This document shows positions 37,751 through 46,934 of a stretch of 64,000 nucleotides of DNA, piece after piece (position 1 is the first letter of the stretch; each line of letters starts with the position of its first letter). This stretch comes from Parendozoicomonas haliclonae (GTDB lineage: Bacteria; Pseudomonadota; Gammaproteobacteria; Pseudomonadales; Endozoicomonadaceae): the NCBI RefSeq assembly GCF_900174585.1, contig NZ_FWPT01000003.1, positions 496,001 to 560,000 on the forward strand. The letters are read 5' to 3'. The translations under genes were made by a program, and so were the position numbers. The notes beneath the pieces were generated by a model. It worked only from the letters and a program-made list of their open reading frames with translations, was not told the origin of the DNA and did no database searches.

Positions 37751-40700
37751 TTATTCCTTCACTGCTGCTTTCATAGACGATGCCTCTGAGGCATTCTCAG
37801 CAGCGACGGCATAGTGTTCATAGACCCGCGCTTCAACACTCTTTGCTTTACCTAGCTGCAGCAACGCAGGTAGCAGTACCAGAGTAAACAGACTGCTTAC
37901 CGTCATGCCGCCGACAATCACAGCCGCCAGTCCTCGGTAGATTTCACTACCGGTGGTCGGGCTGAGCAACAAAGGCAGCATGCCGAAAATACTGGTCAGC
38001 GTGGTCATAAAAATAGGGCGCATCCGGGTCAGCAAAGCCTCCCGCACAGCCGCACTGCGCTGCAAACCTTCACGCTCACCGACCCGGGCCTGATGCACCA
38101 ACAGAATGGCGTTGTTAACCACCAGACCCAGCAAAATCACAAAGCCGATCATGGTCAACAGATCGACCGATTGTTCGCTGACCATATTAAGCAGATGGAT
38201 AGCCATCAAACCGCCAACAGTCGCAAGTGGCAGAGTCAGAATAACCAGCGCTGCATCCTTGAAGGACTTAAACAGTCCCCAAAGCAGAATCAGCAGGATA
38301 AACAGCGCAAAGGCAAAGATACTCACCAGATTGGTGATCGCCTGCTTCAGACTGTCCGCATTACCGGATACACGAATCTGACCATCATCCGGCAAGAAAC
38401 CACGCACACCCGGAATAATATCCTGCTCTACTTTCTCCAAAGCTGACTGCAGAGTCATATCATCCGGCAGGCTGATACTCAGAGTCAGCGTACGACGCTG
38501 GTCTACACGACGAATACTGCCTGGCCCCAGCTTTGGCTCAACCGACACCAGTTCACCCAGTGGAATCACGCCACCGGCTGGTGTCATCAAAGGAGTAGCT
38601 TCCAGCTGCTCCGGTGAGCCCAGCTCTTCGCCCTTGAGGATAATGCGCATCCGCTCATCACCATCAAAGTACTCACCCAGCTGAGTGCCTTCCCCCAAAA
38701 CCCGAACCACCTGTGGCAGATCGGTCCGATACCAGCCAGCTTCTGCCAGACGGGTATCGTTAGGAATCAGCTGCAACTCTGGTGCGGTAAAGTCGAGCCC
38801 GGGACGAGGACGCACCCTTGCCCCCGGAATCTGTTCCTGGATATAGGCCATGGCCTGACCGGCAGCGGCATAGAGTTCACGCAGGTCGCCGGCCTGCAGA
38901 TCCAGATCAACACCATTGTCATTGCCAAAGCCACCGAACAGGTTGCCCTGCCCGCCGAAGGCCTGCATATCCGGAATACCCTGGACAATCTCATCCATCA
39001 CCAGGGATTCCAGCTCTTTTATACGACTTTGGTCAGCGGCACGAATCCCCATCGAGGCACCGCCCGGCCAGAGAATAAAATAATAATTTCTCAGCGCCGG
39101 TTCCTGCTCACCACTCATATACGGCGCCAGACGATCCACCAGTACCGGCATGATTTCTGTTTTCACAGACTCAACACTGGTTCCCGGCGTAAACCGTACC
39201 CACACATCCACAGCATCACGCTTCACCTGCGGAAGGTAATCCATCTGAGGAATAGCCGACCGGGTCAGGATAATGGGAATCCCCATAAACAGCAGAATCA
39301 CCAACCAGCGGCGGCGGGTGGTTCTGGTGACGCCCATAATCAGATTGGTCAGCTTGTTCCAGGTATTCTGGTAATGATCCACAAACTGCTGATCCGGCAG
39401 CCACTTGGCAGCTGCAGTTGGCAACACCGTCATGGCGACCATCAGCGACATCGCTACCGAGGCGGCAATAGTCAAAGCCAGATCGGAGAACAGCTGCCCT
39501 TCGATATCATTCAGCAGCATGATCGGCAGGAAGATGGCGACCGTCGTTAACGTCGATGCCAGCAATGCGCTCCAGACTTTATTGGAGGCGATAACCGCGC
39601 TCTCGGCTTTGGTTTTGCTGACATCCCTTTCCCGCTGCCGCACCATACTTTCCAGCACAACAATGGCCGCATCCAGCACCATCCCCACCGAGAAGGCCAG
39701 ACCGGCCAGAGAAACCAGATTCAGTGTACGTCCGGTCAGCTTGACCATACAGATAGTCAGCATCAGACAGACTGGAATCGCCATGGCAATCAACAGAGTC
39801 GCCCGCCAGCGGCGTAGGAAGAACCAGAGCACACCAATCGCCAGCAAAATACCAAAGATCAGGCTGGAGCTGACCATATTGATCGCCCGCTTGATAAAGA
39901 TGGACGCATCGAACGACTGAACCAGCTTCACCCCTTCCGGAACCAGTACCGTGTCGTTAAGAATGGCGACCTGCTCTTTCACATTCAGCAGGGCTTCCAA
40001 AGCATTGGCTCCAGACTCCCGTCGCACTTCCATACCGATAGCCGGGTTGCCATTCTGGATACGCAGGGTGCGTTCCTTACCCCGGGTGATTTCAATGGAG
40101 GCAATATCCTTCAGATAAACCGGCTTGCCATCCCGCCAGGCAACCACCAACTCACCCAGCTCACTGATCTCGTACTTGCCAGCTAAACGCAGCTTGTACT
40201 CTTTACGCCCGATATTGATACTGCCGCCGGAGATATCAAATCCGGTGCTGACTCTGCGGGCCAGTTCCGGAATAGTGATTTCAAGCTCGGCGGCACGGGC
40301 CGGGTCAAAGATAATTTCCAGCTGTCGCTGACCTTCACCACGAACATCAACACCGGACACCCCCTTCACACTTTCCAGCACCGGCTTGACCCGGGTATCA
40401 ATCAGCGACTGATAGTTTTTGATCGGTCGTTCATTACCAGGTAACTGTTGCAGGAAGAGGAAGGTCAGACTGTCATTGGAACCACCGCTCTCAATAAACG
40501 GACCATTAATATTATCGGGAAGACCGGACACCTGATTCATCCGGTTAATCACCTCCAACATGGTCTTTTCCATATCGGTATTGAGAGCAAACTCCATCTC
40601 AACTTCTGTCCGCCCGTTTCCGGAGCTGCTGTTCATATGTTTCAGGCCCGGCAGGCCCTTCAGTACATCTTCCAGCGGCTCGGTAATCTCCGACTCCATC

Positions 40701-40873
40701 TCTTCAGGCGCAGCGGCACGCCAGAACACTTCAACGGACAGGCCCGGACGATCAATATCAGGGAATAACTGTACCGGCAGCAGGCGGATACTGATCAGGC
40801 CCAGCAGAAAGACCAGAGCCAGACCAATACCTACCAACGCCGGATGATTCACAGCACTGCGGGTTAAATTCAT
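37751..40873 (-). CDS. RND-family efflux permease
   Basis: 1040 residues with twelve predicted membrane helices and two large periplasmic loops. The helix-4 proton-relay segment reads GMVLDAAIVVLESM, where most HAE pumps have two acidic residues (DD) or DN; here the second position is Ala. Other family segments are RLLPVQLFPDID and GLVVNNAILLVHQAR near helix 10. The substrate is not known. It lies about 98 bases after the ABC pair, with a palindromic repeat in the gap, and 16 bases before the adaptor gene. Confidence 0.88.
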   Translation of the reverse strand: MNLTRSAVNHPALVGIGLALVFLLGLISIRLLPVQLFPDIDRPGLSVEVFWRAAAPEEMESEITEPLEDVLKGLPGLKHMNSSSGNGRTEVEMEFALNTDMEKTMLEVINRMNQVSGLPDNINGPFIESGGSNDSLTFLFLQQLPGNERPIKNYQSLIDTRVKPVLESVKGVSGVDVRGEGQRQLEIIFDPARAAELEITIPELARRVSTGFDISGGSINIGRKEYKLRLAGKYEISELGELVVAWRDGKPVYLKDIASIEITRGKERTLRIQNGNPAIGMEVRRESGANALEALLNVKEQVAILNDTVLVPEGVKLVQSFDASIFIKRAINMVSSSLIFGILLAIGVLWFFLRRWRATLLIAMAIPVCLMLTICMVKLTGRTLNLVSLAGLAFSVGMVLDAAIVVLESMVRQRERDVSKTKAESAVIASNKVWSALLASTLTTVAIFLPIMLLNDIEGQLFSDLALTIAASVAMSLMVAMTVLPTAAAKWLPDQQFVDHYQNTWNKLTNLIMGVTRTTRRRWLVILLFMGIPIILTRSAIPQMDYLPQVKRDAVDVWVRFTPGTSVESVKTEIMPVLVDRLAPYMSGEQEPALRNYYFILWPGGASMGIRAADQSRIKELESLVMDEIVQGIPDMQAFGGQGNLFGGFGNDNGVDLDLQAGDLRELYAAAGQAMAYIQEQIPGARVRPRPGLDFTAPELQLIPNDTRLAEAGWYRTDLPQVVRVLGEGTQLGEYFDGDERMRIILKGEELGSPEQLEATPLMTPAGGVIPLGELVSVEPKLGPGSIRRVDQRRTLTLSISLPDDMTLQSALEKVEQDIIPGVRGFLPDDGQIRVSGNADSLKQAITNLVSIFAFALFILLILLWGLFKSFKDAALVILTLPLATVGGLMAIHLLNMVSEQSVDLLTMIGFVILLGLVVNNAILLVHQARVGEREGLQRSAAVREALLTRMRPIFMTTLTSIFGMLPLLLSPTTGSEIYRGLAAVIVGGMTVSSLFTLVLLPALLQLGKAKSVEARVYEHYAVAAENASEASSMKAAVKE

Positions 40874-40932
40874 AGTGGTGTTATCACTCCCAGTGCCCCG
40901 CAGAACGGGGCTTTATTATTCTTTGTTCTTAT

Positions 40933-40962
40933 CTGGTTCCCACGCTCCAGCGTGGGAACCAG
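40933..40962. repeat. REP-like palindrome between ABC pair and RND permease
   Basis: CTGGTTCCCACGCT pairs perfectly with AGCGTGGGAACCAG (14 bp) around CC. The GTTCCCACGCT-type arm resembles short palindromes repeated in many proteobacterial genomes. Only one copy is in the window. No T-run follows on either strand. Confidence 0.55.
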
Positions 40963-40970
40963 TTGTGTCG

Positions 40971-42758
40971 TCAGGAAGCCAGCTGCTCCTGTATTTCCAG
41001 CTGGTTATGCTGGGCTTCGTGCATATCCCGATACAGACCAGGCTGATTAACCAGCTGGGTATGGGTACCCCGCTGCACAATCTTGCCTTTATCCATCACC
41101 ATAATCAGGTCAGCGTCTTCTATGGTGGTCAGACGGTGGGCAATAGCCAGTGTCGTCCGTCCCTGACGAAGAGAGAACAAAGCTTCCTTGATGGCCTGCT
41201 CGGTTTCACTGTCGATATTGGCTGTGGCTTCATCCAGCAGCAGGATACGTGGGTCTTGTGCCATGGTCCGGGCAAAGGAGAGCAGTTGTTTCTCGCCGGT
41301 TGACAGAGACTGACCACGCTCCCCCAGAACCTCGTCGTAGGTATCTGGCAGCTGTTCGATAAAGCGATCCGCCTGCACGCATTCTGCGGCCTGCTGAATA
41401 TCGGTCTTGCACTGGCTGCTCTGGTAGAGATGAATATTCTCTGCCACCGAGCCATGGAAGATAAACGGCTCCTGGAAGACCAGCCCCAATTGCTGACGTA
41501 ACTGGCTTTCACTGATGCTTGCCAGCGGCTGGCCATCAATCAGGATCTCGCCCTTCTGGTGCTGATAAAAACGCATCAGCAGATTCATCACCGAGCTCTT
41601 GCCACTGCCGGTATGTCCGACCAGGGCAATAAACTGTCCGGGTTCGGCTTTAAAGCTGATGCCATCCAGCGCCTTGTTTTTACCGTCGTACGACAGCTCA
41701 ACATCACGGAACTCAATACTGCCTTCTTTAAATGGCTTGTGTTCCAGATGTTCGTAAGCCGGTTCAGGTTCTTCATCCAGAAGCTCAAACACTCGCTCGG
41801 AAGACACCACCGCCTGCTGCCAAACCTGCATCTGCATGCTGACCTGCGTCAGCGGCTCAAACATCCGGTCCAGATAGTTGATAAAGGCATAGAGCAGGCC
41901 GACTTCAACCGGTCCGACCAGTGCCGGCCCTGCAAACCCTTGAACCATGAAAGCCAGAGCGAAGGCGGAGGACATATGCACAGTCGGGCGCAGCAGCGCG
42001 TTGATCATCACCAGTCGGGTCTGTACCCGCTTGTACTTCAGATTCAGATCCTCGAACTGCTCGCTCACCCGTTTCTGCTGACGCAGAGCCTGAACAACGG
42101 CCATCCCCTGAATAGATTCATTAATTCGGGTATTGATATCACTCAACACCGCCCGCGAGGTATGGAACACCGGCTTACTGAATCGGCGATACAAATAGAT
42201 GCTCAGGAACACCAGCGGCATGATCGCAACACAATACAGCGCCAGCGTCTGATCCAGCAGGAACATCGCAATCACAACACCGGTCAATGTCACCACACTA
42301 CTCAGGGTTTGCGGTAAAGCCTGAACGAACAGATCACGAATGGTCTCGGTATCATTGGTCACACGCGATACCAGCCGACCGACCGGCTCACGGTCAAAGT
42401 AAGCCATAGGCAGGCGGAACAGATGATTGAACACCTGTCGGCGGATGTCGTGCACAACCGCCAGTGCCACCTTCTGGAAGGTCATGGTCTGGAACCAGGA
42501 CAGCACCGCATCGATGATATACATCGTGATAAAGATACAGCCCAGAATCATCATGGCCTTATGGTCCCAATTGCCGGGCACCACATGATCATCAATAAAG
42601 GTTTTCATCACCACCGGTGCATAAAGGCCGGCACCTGTCGCCAGAAGCATCATTACCATACTGATAATGAATAGCCCCTTGTACGGCAGCCCATAACGGA
42701 GCAGACGCATAAAGCGCTGCTTTTGAGTCACTTGATTGGTCATATCATTATTTTGCAT
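40971..42758 (-). CDS. ABC exporter half-transporter, MdlB-like (second pair)
   Basis: About 595 residues, exporter membrane domain plus ATPase. Walker A is GHTGSGKSS, Walker B LLLDEATANID with catalytic Glu, signature LSTGE. It resembles the half-transporter at 2493-4337. The start is uncertain: ATGs at 42773, 42758 and 42743 are all in frame; I use 42758, which overlaps the upstream gene by 11 bases. It is the second gene of the minus-strand export operon. Confidence 0.87.
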   Translation of the reverse strand: MQNNDMTNQVTQKQRFMRLLRYGLPYKGLFIISMVMMLLATGAGLYAPVVMKTFIDDHVVPGNWDHKAMMILGCIFITMYIIDAVLSWFQTMTFQKVALAVVHDIRRQVFNHLFRLPMAYFDREPVGRLVSRVTNDTETIRDLFVQALPQTLSSVVTLTGVVIAMFLLDQTLALYCVAIMPLVFLSIYLYRRFSKPVFHTSRAVLSDINTRINESIQGMAVVQALRQQKRVSEQFEDLNLKYKRVQTRLVMINALLRPTVHMSSAFALAFMVQGFAGPALVGPVEVGLLYAFINYLDRMFEPLTQVSMQMQVWQQAVVSSERVFELLDEEPEPAYEHLEHKPFKEGSIEFRDVELSYDGKNKALDGISFKAEPGQFIALVGHTGSGKSSVMNLLMRFYQHQKGEILIDGQPLASISESQLRQQLGLVFQEPFIFHGSVAENIHLYQSSQCKTDIQQAAECVQADRFIEQLPDTYDEVLGERGQSLSTGEKQLLSFARTMAQDPRILLLDEATANIDSETEQAIKEALFSLRQGRTTLAIAHRLTTIEDADLIMVMDKGKIVQRGTHTQLVNQPGLYRDMHEAQHNQLEIQEQLAS

Positions 42759-44562
42759 CGGAAGCCGCCCCATTAATGTGAGCGACCTGCTTCATGCCTT
42801 CCAAATCAGCCGCTTCCGGATCCAGCCCTGCGGCAATGGCATTGGCCTGCCGTTTGAAGATATTGGCGTACCATCCCTGCTGGGCGAGCAGTGCCTTATG
42901 GCTGCCCTGCTCGGTAATCTCCCCTTTATCCATAACCACAACCTGATCGGCCAGTTGTAAGTTGGTCAGACGCTGGGTAATCAGAATCAGCGTACGCGGG
43001 CGATTGCTGTTCAATAGCTGGTCGAGGATAAACGCCTCGGTTTTCATATCCAGTGAACAGAACGCGTCGTCCAGCAGCAGATAATCGGCATCGATTAACA
43101 AAGCCCGGGCAATGGTGATCCGTTGTTTCTGGCCACCAGAGAGGTTCACACCTTTTTCACCGAGCTGGGTTTCATAACCATCCTTGAAGTTCAGAATATC
43201 GTCATGAATACAGGCCAGCCTTGCAACCTCTTCGATCTCTTCCTGGGTAGCACCGGGCTTGCCGAAGGCAATATTCTCGGAAATTGAAGCCGAGAACAGG
43301 AACGGCTCCTGCGCCACCAAAGCAAAGCGGCTATGTAATGCATCCAGGCTGACACTGTCATTCCGCTGACCGCCAATCGTCACTTCCACACCTTTGGCAT
43401 CGTGTTGTCTCAACAACAGACGCAGTAGCGAGGTTTTGCCGCCACCGGTACGACCACTGATACCGACAAAGCTGCCCTTGCGAATAGTGAGATCAAACTC
43501 CTTAAGTGCTGCCGTGCCACTGCCGGGATATTCAAACCCCTGGCTGACAAAACGGATATCACCATCGAGGCGCTCCTGATTATCAGCCGCGTTGTCTTTA
43601 ACATCCGGCTGTTCAGCCAGCAGTTTGTTAATACGCTTCAGAGACGCACTGCCACGCTCGACAATATTGAACAGCCAGCCAAAGGCGAACATCGGCCAGA
43701 TCATCATACTGAGATAAACAACAAAGGTTGTCAGTTCACCCACACTCATCGCACCGTGCTGAATACGCCAGGCCCCAAAGCCAAGGCTGCCCAACATGGA
43801 AAAGGCAACGGTCATGGAGATGGTCGGATCAAACAGAGCATCAACCCGCGCCACCTTCATATTGGTTTCGGTGACCACATTGGACTGTTTGGCAAACCTG
43901 TCCATCTGTGCCGAACCCAGATAGTGAGCCCTTACCGCACGAATGCCCGAAACCGATTCCTGCACCCTGTTGTTCAGGTTGGAAAAGGCTTCCTGGGATT
44001 CCCGAAAGCGTTTGTGCAACTGCGCCGAGTAACGGGAAATCAGAAAGGCCATCACCGGGAACGGCAACAGAGCGACAACCGTCATCTCCCAACCACACAC
44101 CCAGATCATTGCCCCCACAACAGCCGTACCGGCAACCACAGAGTCCACCAGCGTCAACACGCCTTCCGCCGCACTGGCTTCCACTGAGCGAATATCATTG
44201 GTGGCATGGGCCATCAGATCACCGGTTTTATGGCGCTGGTAAAACCCGGGTGACATACGAGTCAGGTGGTGGAACAGACGCAGGCGAATCACCCGACCCA
44301 GCTCTAGCGCACCTCCAAACAACAGCAGACGCCAGCCATTACGAAGGATAAAGACCGCGACACCAACAGCCACAATCAAACCCACAGTTTCTGCCAGAAT
44401 ATCGCTGGTAAATGAGCCGGACTGGATAGCGTCCACCAGCTCACCGACCAGACGTGGCGGATACAGCTCGACCAGAGCGATCATCACCAGACAGACGACA
44501 CAGCCAAGATAACGAAGCCAGTGCCGTTTAAAGAACCATCCCAGGTTCCAAAAGATATCCAT
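42748..44562 (-). CDS. ABC exporter half-transporter, MdlA-like (second pair)
   Basis: 604 residues. Membrane domain, then Walker A GRTGGGKTS, signature LSGGQ and Walker B LLLDDAFCSLD, with Asp in place of the catalytic Glu. It therefore complements the downstream subunit in the same asymmetric way as the pair at 733-4337. It is probably the first gene of the operon that continues with the RND pump and modification enzymes. Sequence resembles E. coli MdlA and Bacillus YheI/BmrC-type subunits; substrate unknown. Confidence 0.87.
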   Translation of the reverse strand: MDIFWNLGWFFKRHWLRYLGCVVCLVMIALVELYPPRLVGELVDAIQSGSFTSDILAETVGLIVAVGVAVFILRNGWRLLLFGGALELGRVIRLRLFHHLTRMSPGFYQRHKTGDLMAHATNDIRSVEASAAEGVLTLVDSVVAGTAVVGAMIWVCGWEMTVVALLPFPVMAFLISRYSAQLHKRFRESQEAFSNLNNRVQESVSGIRAVRAHYLGSAQMDRFAKQSNVVTETNMKVARVDALFDPTISMTVAFSMLGSLGFGAWRIQHGAMSVGELTTFVVYLSMMIWPMFAFGWLFNIVERGSASLKRINKLLAEQPDVKDNAADNQERLDGDIRFVSQGFEYPGSGTAALKEFDLTIRKGSFVGISGRTGGGKTSLLRLLLRQHDAKGVEVTIGGQRNDSVSLDALHSRFALVAQEPFLFSASISENIAFGKPGATQEEIEEVARLACIHDDILNFKDGYETQLGEKGVNLSGGQKQRITIARALLIDADYLLLDDAFCSLDMKTEAFILDQLLNSNRPRTLILITQRLTNLQLADQVVVMDKGEITEQGSHKALLAQQGWYANIFKRQANAIAAGLDPEAADLEGMKQVAHINGAASDAK

Positions 44563-44708
44563 ACTCCCCCCAATTTCTGCCGCGAAAGAAAAATGACCGG
44601 CAGAAAAAACATTGAATAAAGGTTTTTTCAGAGTTCTATTGAAAGCGGTGACAGCAACCTATGGTGGGGTGCCCTTCACACAGGCTTTGTTATCAGTGAA
44701 GCTGTTCA

Positions 44709-45254
44709 TCAGGGTTTTATCCTTCCCATCTGGTAAACACTGGCATATTCGCCATCGCGATAGGCAAAGCAGGGAATCTCACCCTCGATCTGAAAGCCAA
44801 AACGCTGATAAAGGCGAATGCCGGCTTCATTGTCGGTAAACACCGTGAGAGAAATACGTTTCAGGTTCAGCCAGTTATCCGCCAGATTAACGATTTCTGC
44901 GAGCAGCTGTTTGCCAATGCCCTGCCCCTGATAATCATCGTGAACCGCAATCATAAAATCAGCGCTGTGCTTGCGGCGGTGGCTGCCATGGACATTCAGG
45001 GCCGTTTGCCCGATGACGACACCATCACTGTTTTCAGCGACCAGCTCGATAAAGTTATCCGAGGTTCTGGAAAGTTTGGCTTCCCACTGGGCCAGCGACA
45101 TTTTCGGAACAACAATGGTGCCGCTGTAAACGTTTTTACAGGAAAAGAGTTTGTGGAGGTGTGCAGCATCCCCGGGTTCACTATGCCGGATTGTAATAGT
45201 GTTTCTGGACAACCCAGTGCACACAGAGATTTCATCGTGTTGAGTGGTATTCAT
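44709..45254 (-). CDS. GNAT acetyltransferase, YhhY/AaaT-like
   Basis: 181 residues. It matches E. coli YhhY (AaaT, an L-amino-acid N-acetyltransferase) in ADFMIAVHDDYQGQGIGKQL and DNWLNLKRISLTVFTDNEAG, followed by LYQRFGFQIEGE. It has an extra 15 N-terminal residues. It lies 146 bases upstream of the second ABC pair on the same strand, so it could be transcribed with it. A near-palindrome at 45124-45141 inside the gene contains the TGTAAACGTTT core, probably by chance since it encodes conserved protein sequence. Confidence 0.78.
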   Translation of the reverse strand: MNTTQHDEISVCTGLSRNTITIRHSEPGDAAHLHKLFSCKNVYSGTIVVPKMSLAQWEAKLSRTSDNFIELVAENSDGVVIGQTALNVHGSHRRKHSADFMIAVHDDYQGQGIGKQLLAEIVNLADNWLNLKRISLTVFTDNEAGIRLYQRFGFQIEGEIPCFAYRDGEYASVYQMGRIKP

Positions 45255-45653
45255 TATTATCGCTCACTCATCCTTCACAGAGATAAGGGTGAATATCTCT
45301 ATGGGTACATCATTCTGAGAGGCAGCTTCCTGTTGGCTTGTGACCAAAACAGGAAAGACTGTGTTGTTCTTGTATCTGCTTTTTATTTTTACCAACCAAA
45401 GCAGGACTAAGTATTATTCCTTACGCGCATTACACAAACAACCGCCGCATCGGCTTTTCCTGAACATTTAAACATGTAGTCAACCTGTTCAAAGAGAAAG
45501 CTACAACCTGATACAGGTTGCCCCTGTACCCCAGCTGCCAAAACAAGATACTATCCTTGACAATGCCAAAAATGCCTTGGGGGCTTTTAAGGTCAAGGGA
45601 GATCCCCTGCCACCTTAAATAGCTCTATTAACAAATAGAAAACGAATATAAGA
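45255..45653. other. Divergent intergenic region before the second RND operon
   Basis: 399 bases between the YhhY-like gene (minus) and the RND adaptor (plus). A TTGACA hexamer is at 45558-45563 but no good -10 element follows at 16-18 bases. No coding frame or repeat convinced me. Confidence 0.35.
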
Positions 45654-46934
45654 ATGGCTATGAAAAAGGGATTGCGTCAGGTCATCGTATCCACGGTGCT
45701 GCTGGGGAGTTGTGCGGGTATTGCTATCGGTCTGGCCGGAATGTCCAAGCCCCCCGAAAAAGAGGAAGAGCCGGATAACGCGCTCTCCGTTCGCTCCGGA
45801 CTCCTCACTCCGGAAAGTGTCAGCTTCTCCATCCAGAGCCAGGGCACGGTTCGACCAGCGGTTGAAACAGCCATGGTCGCCGAGGTGTCTGGTGTTGTTA
45901 CCTGGATATCTCCGGTCTTTGCCAGCGGCGGTCTCTTTGATAAAAACGACATTCTCGCAACAATTGATGACAGCGATTACAAAGTTGCCCTGATCCAGGC
46001 TGAAGCGTCACTGGCTGCCAGTCAGGCCCGACTGCAAGAAGAGCGGGCTCGCTCGGAAGCAGAAGAGCAGATCTGGGTACGCAGTGGCAAGAAACTCGCA
46101 GACGCCCCCGCCCTTCTTCTCCGTAAGCCCTATATAAAGGAAGCGCAGGCCAGTATTAAAGCGGCAGAGGCTCAGCTAGCCAAAGCCCGTCGTGATCTGG
46201 AACGCACCCAGATCAAAGCGCCTTATTCCGGCATGGTTCGTGAACGCACCATCAACCCCGGTCAGTTTGTGTCCCGTGGTACTGGTGTGGGTTCCATCTT
46301 CTCGGTGACCAATGCCGAGATTCGTTTGCCATTCAAAGCGTCCGACCTCGCCCTGTTCAAATTCCCCCGCCCGGGTGAAGCCTTCGACAATGACCTGACC
46401 ATCGAACTCAGCCAGAGCATTGGTGGCCAAACCATCTCCTGGTCTGCCTCTCTGAGCCGGGTAGAAGGCGTGGTGAGCGAACAAAGTCGTATGCACTATG
46501 TGATTGCAACGGTTGCCGACCCTTATGGCCTGGCCGATAACGCCGCAACTGACGAGCAGAATCTTCCCGCATTGAAGATGGGCAGTTTTGTGCAGGCCAG
46601 CCTGCAGGCCGCGCCTATGGATCAGCTGTTTAGCCTGCCCCGTGGCGTAATTTACGGCGATGGCAAGATACTGCTGATTGATGAAAACAACACGCTGCGC
46701 TTCCAGAAGATCCTGCCGCTGCATGCCAATGGCGATAATATTTACTTCCGCTTCCCACCAGCGGCAGATATCAATACTGGTGGCACCAAGGTTTCCCTGA
46801 CTCCGCTTTCCAACCCTATTGAAGGAACAGAAGTCAAAGCCCTGCCATCACAGAACGCTGAAGAGGTGGCCGGAGAGCCTGTCACGGTTAACACCGCTGA
46901 AGCCGGTCAACAGGAGACGGAGGCTGTACTGTGA
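45654..46934 (+). CDS. RND efflux adaptor, inner-membrane anchored
   Basis: 426 residues. An N-terminal hydrophobic anchor (VIVSTVLLGSCAGIAIGLAG) precedes lipoyl halves around VAEVSGVVTWISP and RTQIKAPYSGMVRERTINPGQ, a helical hairpin rich in Ala and Glu between them, and a beta-barrel domain. Its final 35 residues are polar and probably disordered. The stop overlaps the permease GTG start by 4 bases. Confidence 0.85.
   Translation: MAMKKGLRQVIVSTVLLGSCAGIAIGLAGMSKPPEKEEEPDNALSVRSGLLTPESVSFSIQSQGTVRPAVETAMVAEVSGVVTWISPVFASGGLFDKNDILATIDDSDYKVALIQAEASLAASQARLQEERARSEAEEQIWVRSGKKLADAPALLLRKPYIKEAQASIKAAEAQLAKARRDLERTQIKAPYSGMVRERTINPGQFVSRGTGVGSIFSVTNAEIRLPFKASDLALFKFPRPGEAFDNDLTIELSQSIGGQTISWSASLSRVEGVVSEQSRMHYVIATVADPYGLADNAATDEQNLPALKMGSFVQASLQAAPMDQLFSLPRGVIYGDGKILLIDENNTLRFQKILPLHANGDNIYFRFPPAADINTGGTKVSLTPLSNPIEGTEVKALPSQNAEEVAGEPVTVNTAEAGQQETEAVL

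Noticed and set aside
45124..45141. CTGTAAACGTTTTTACAG near-palindrome matching the LacI-type operator core
   Set aside because: It lies inside the YhhY-like acetyltransferase coding sequence, far from any start, and the bases are explained by codons of the protein.
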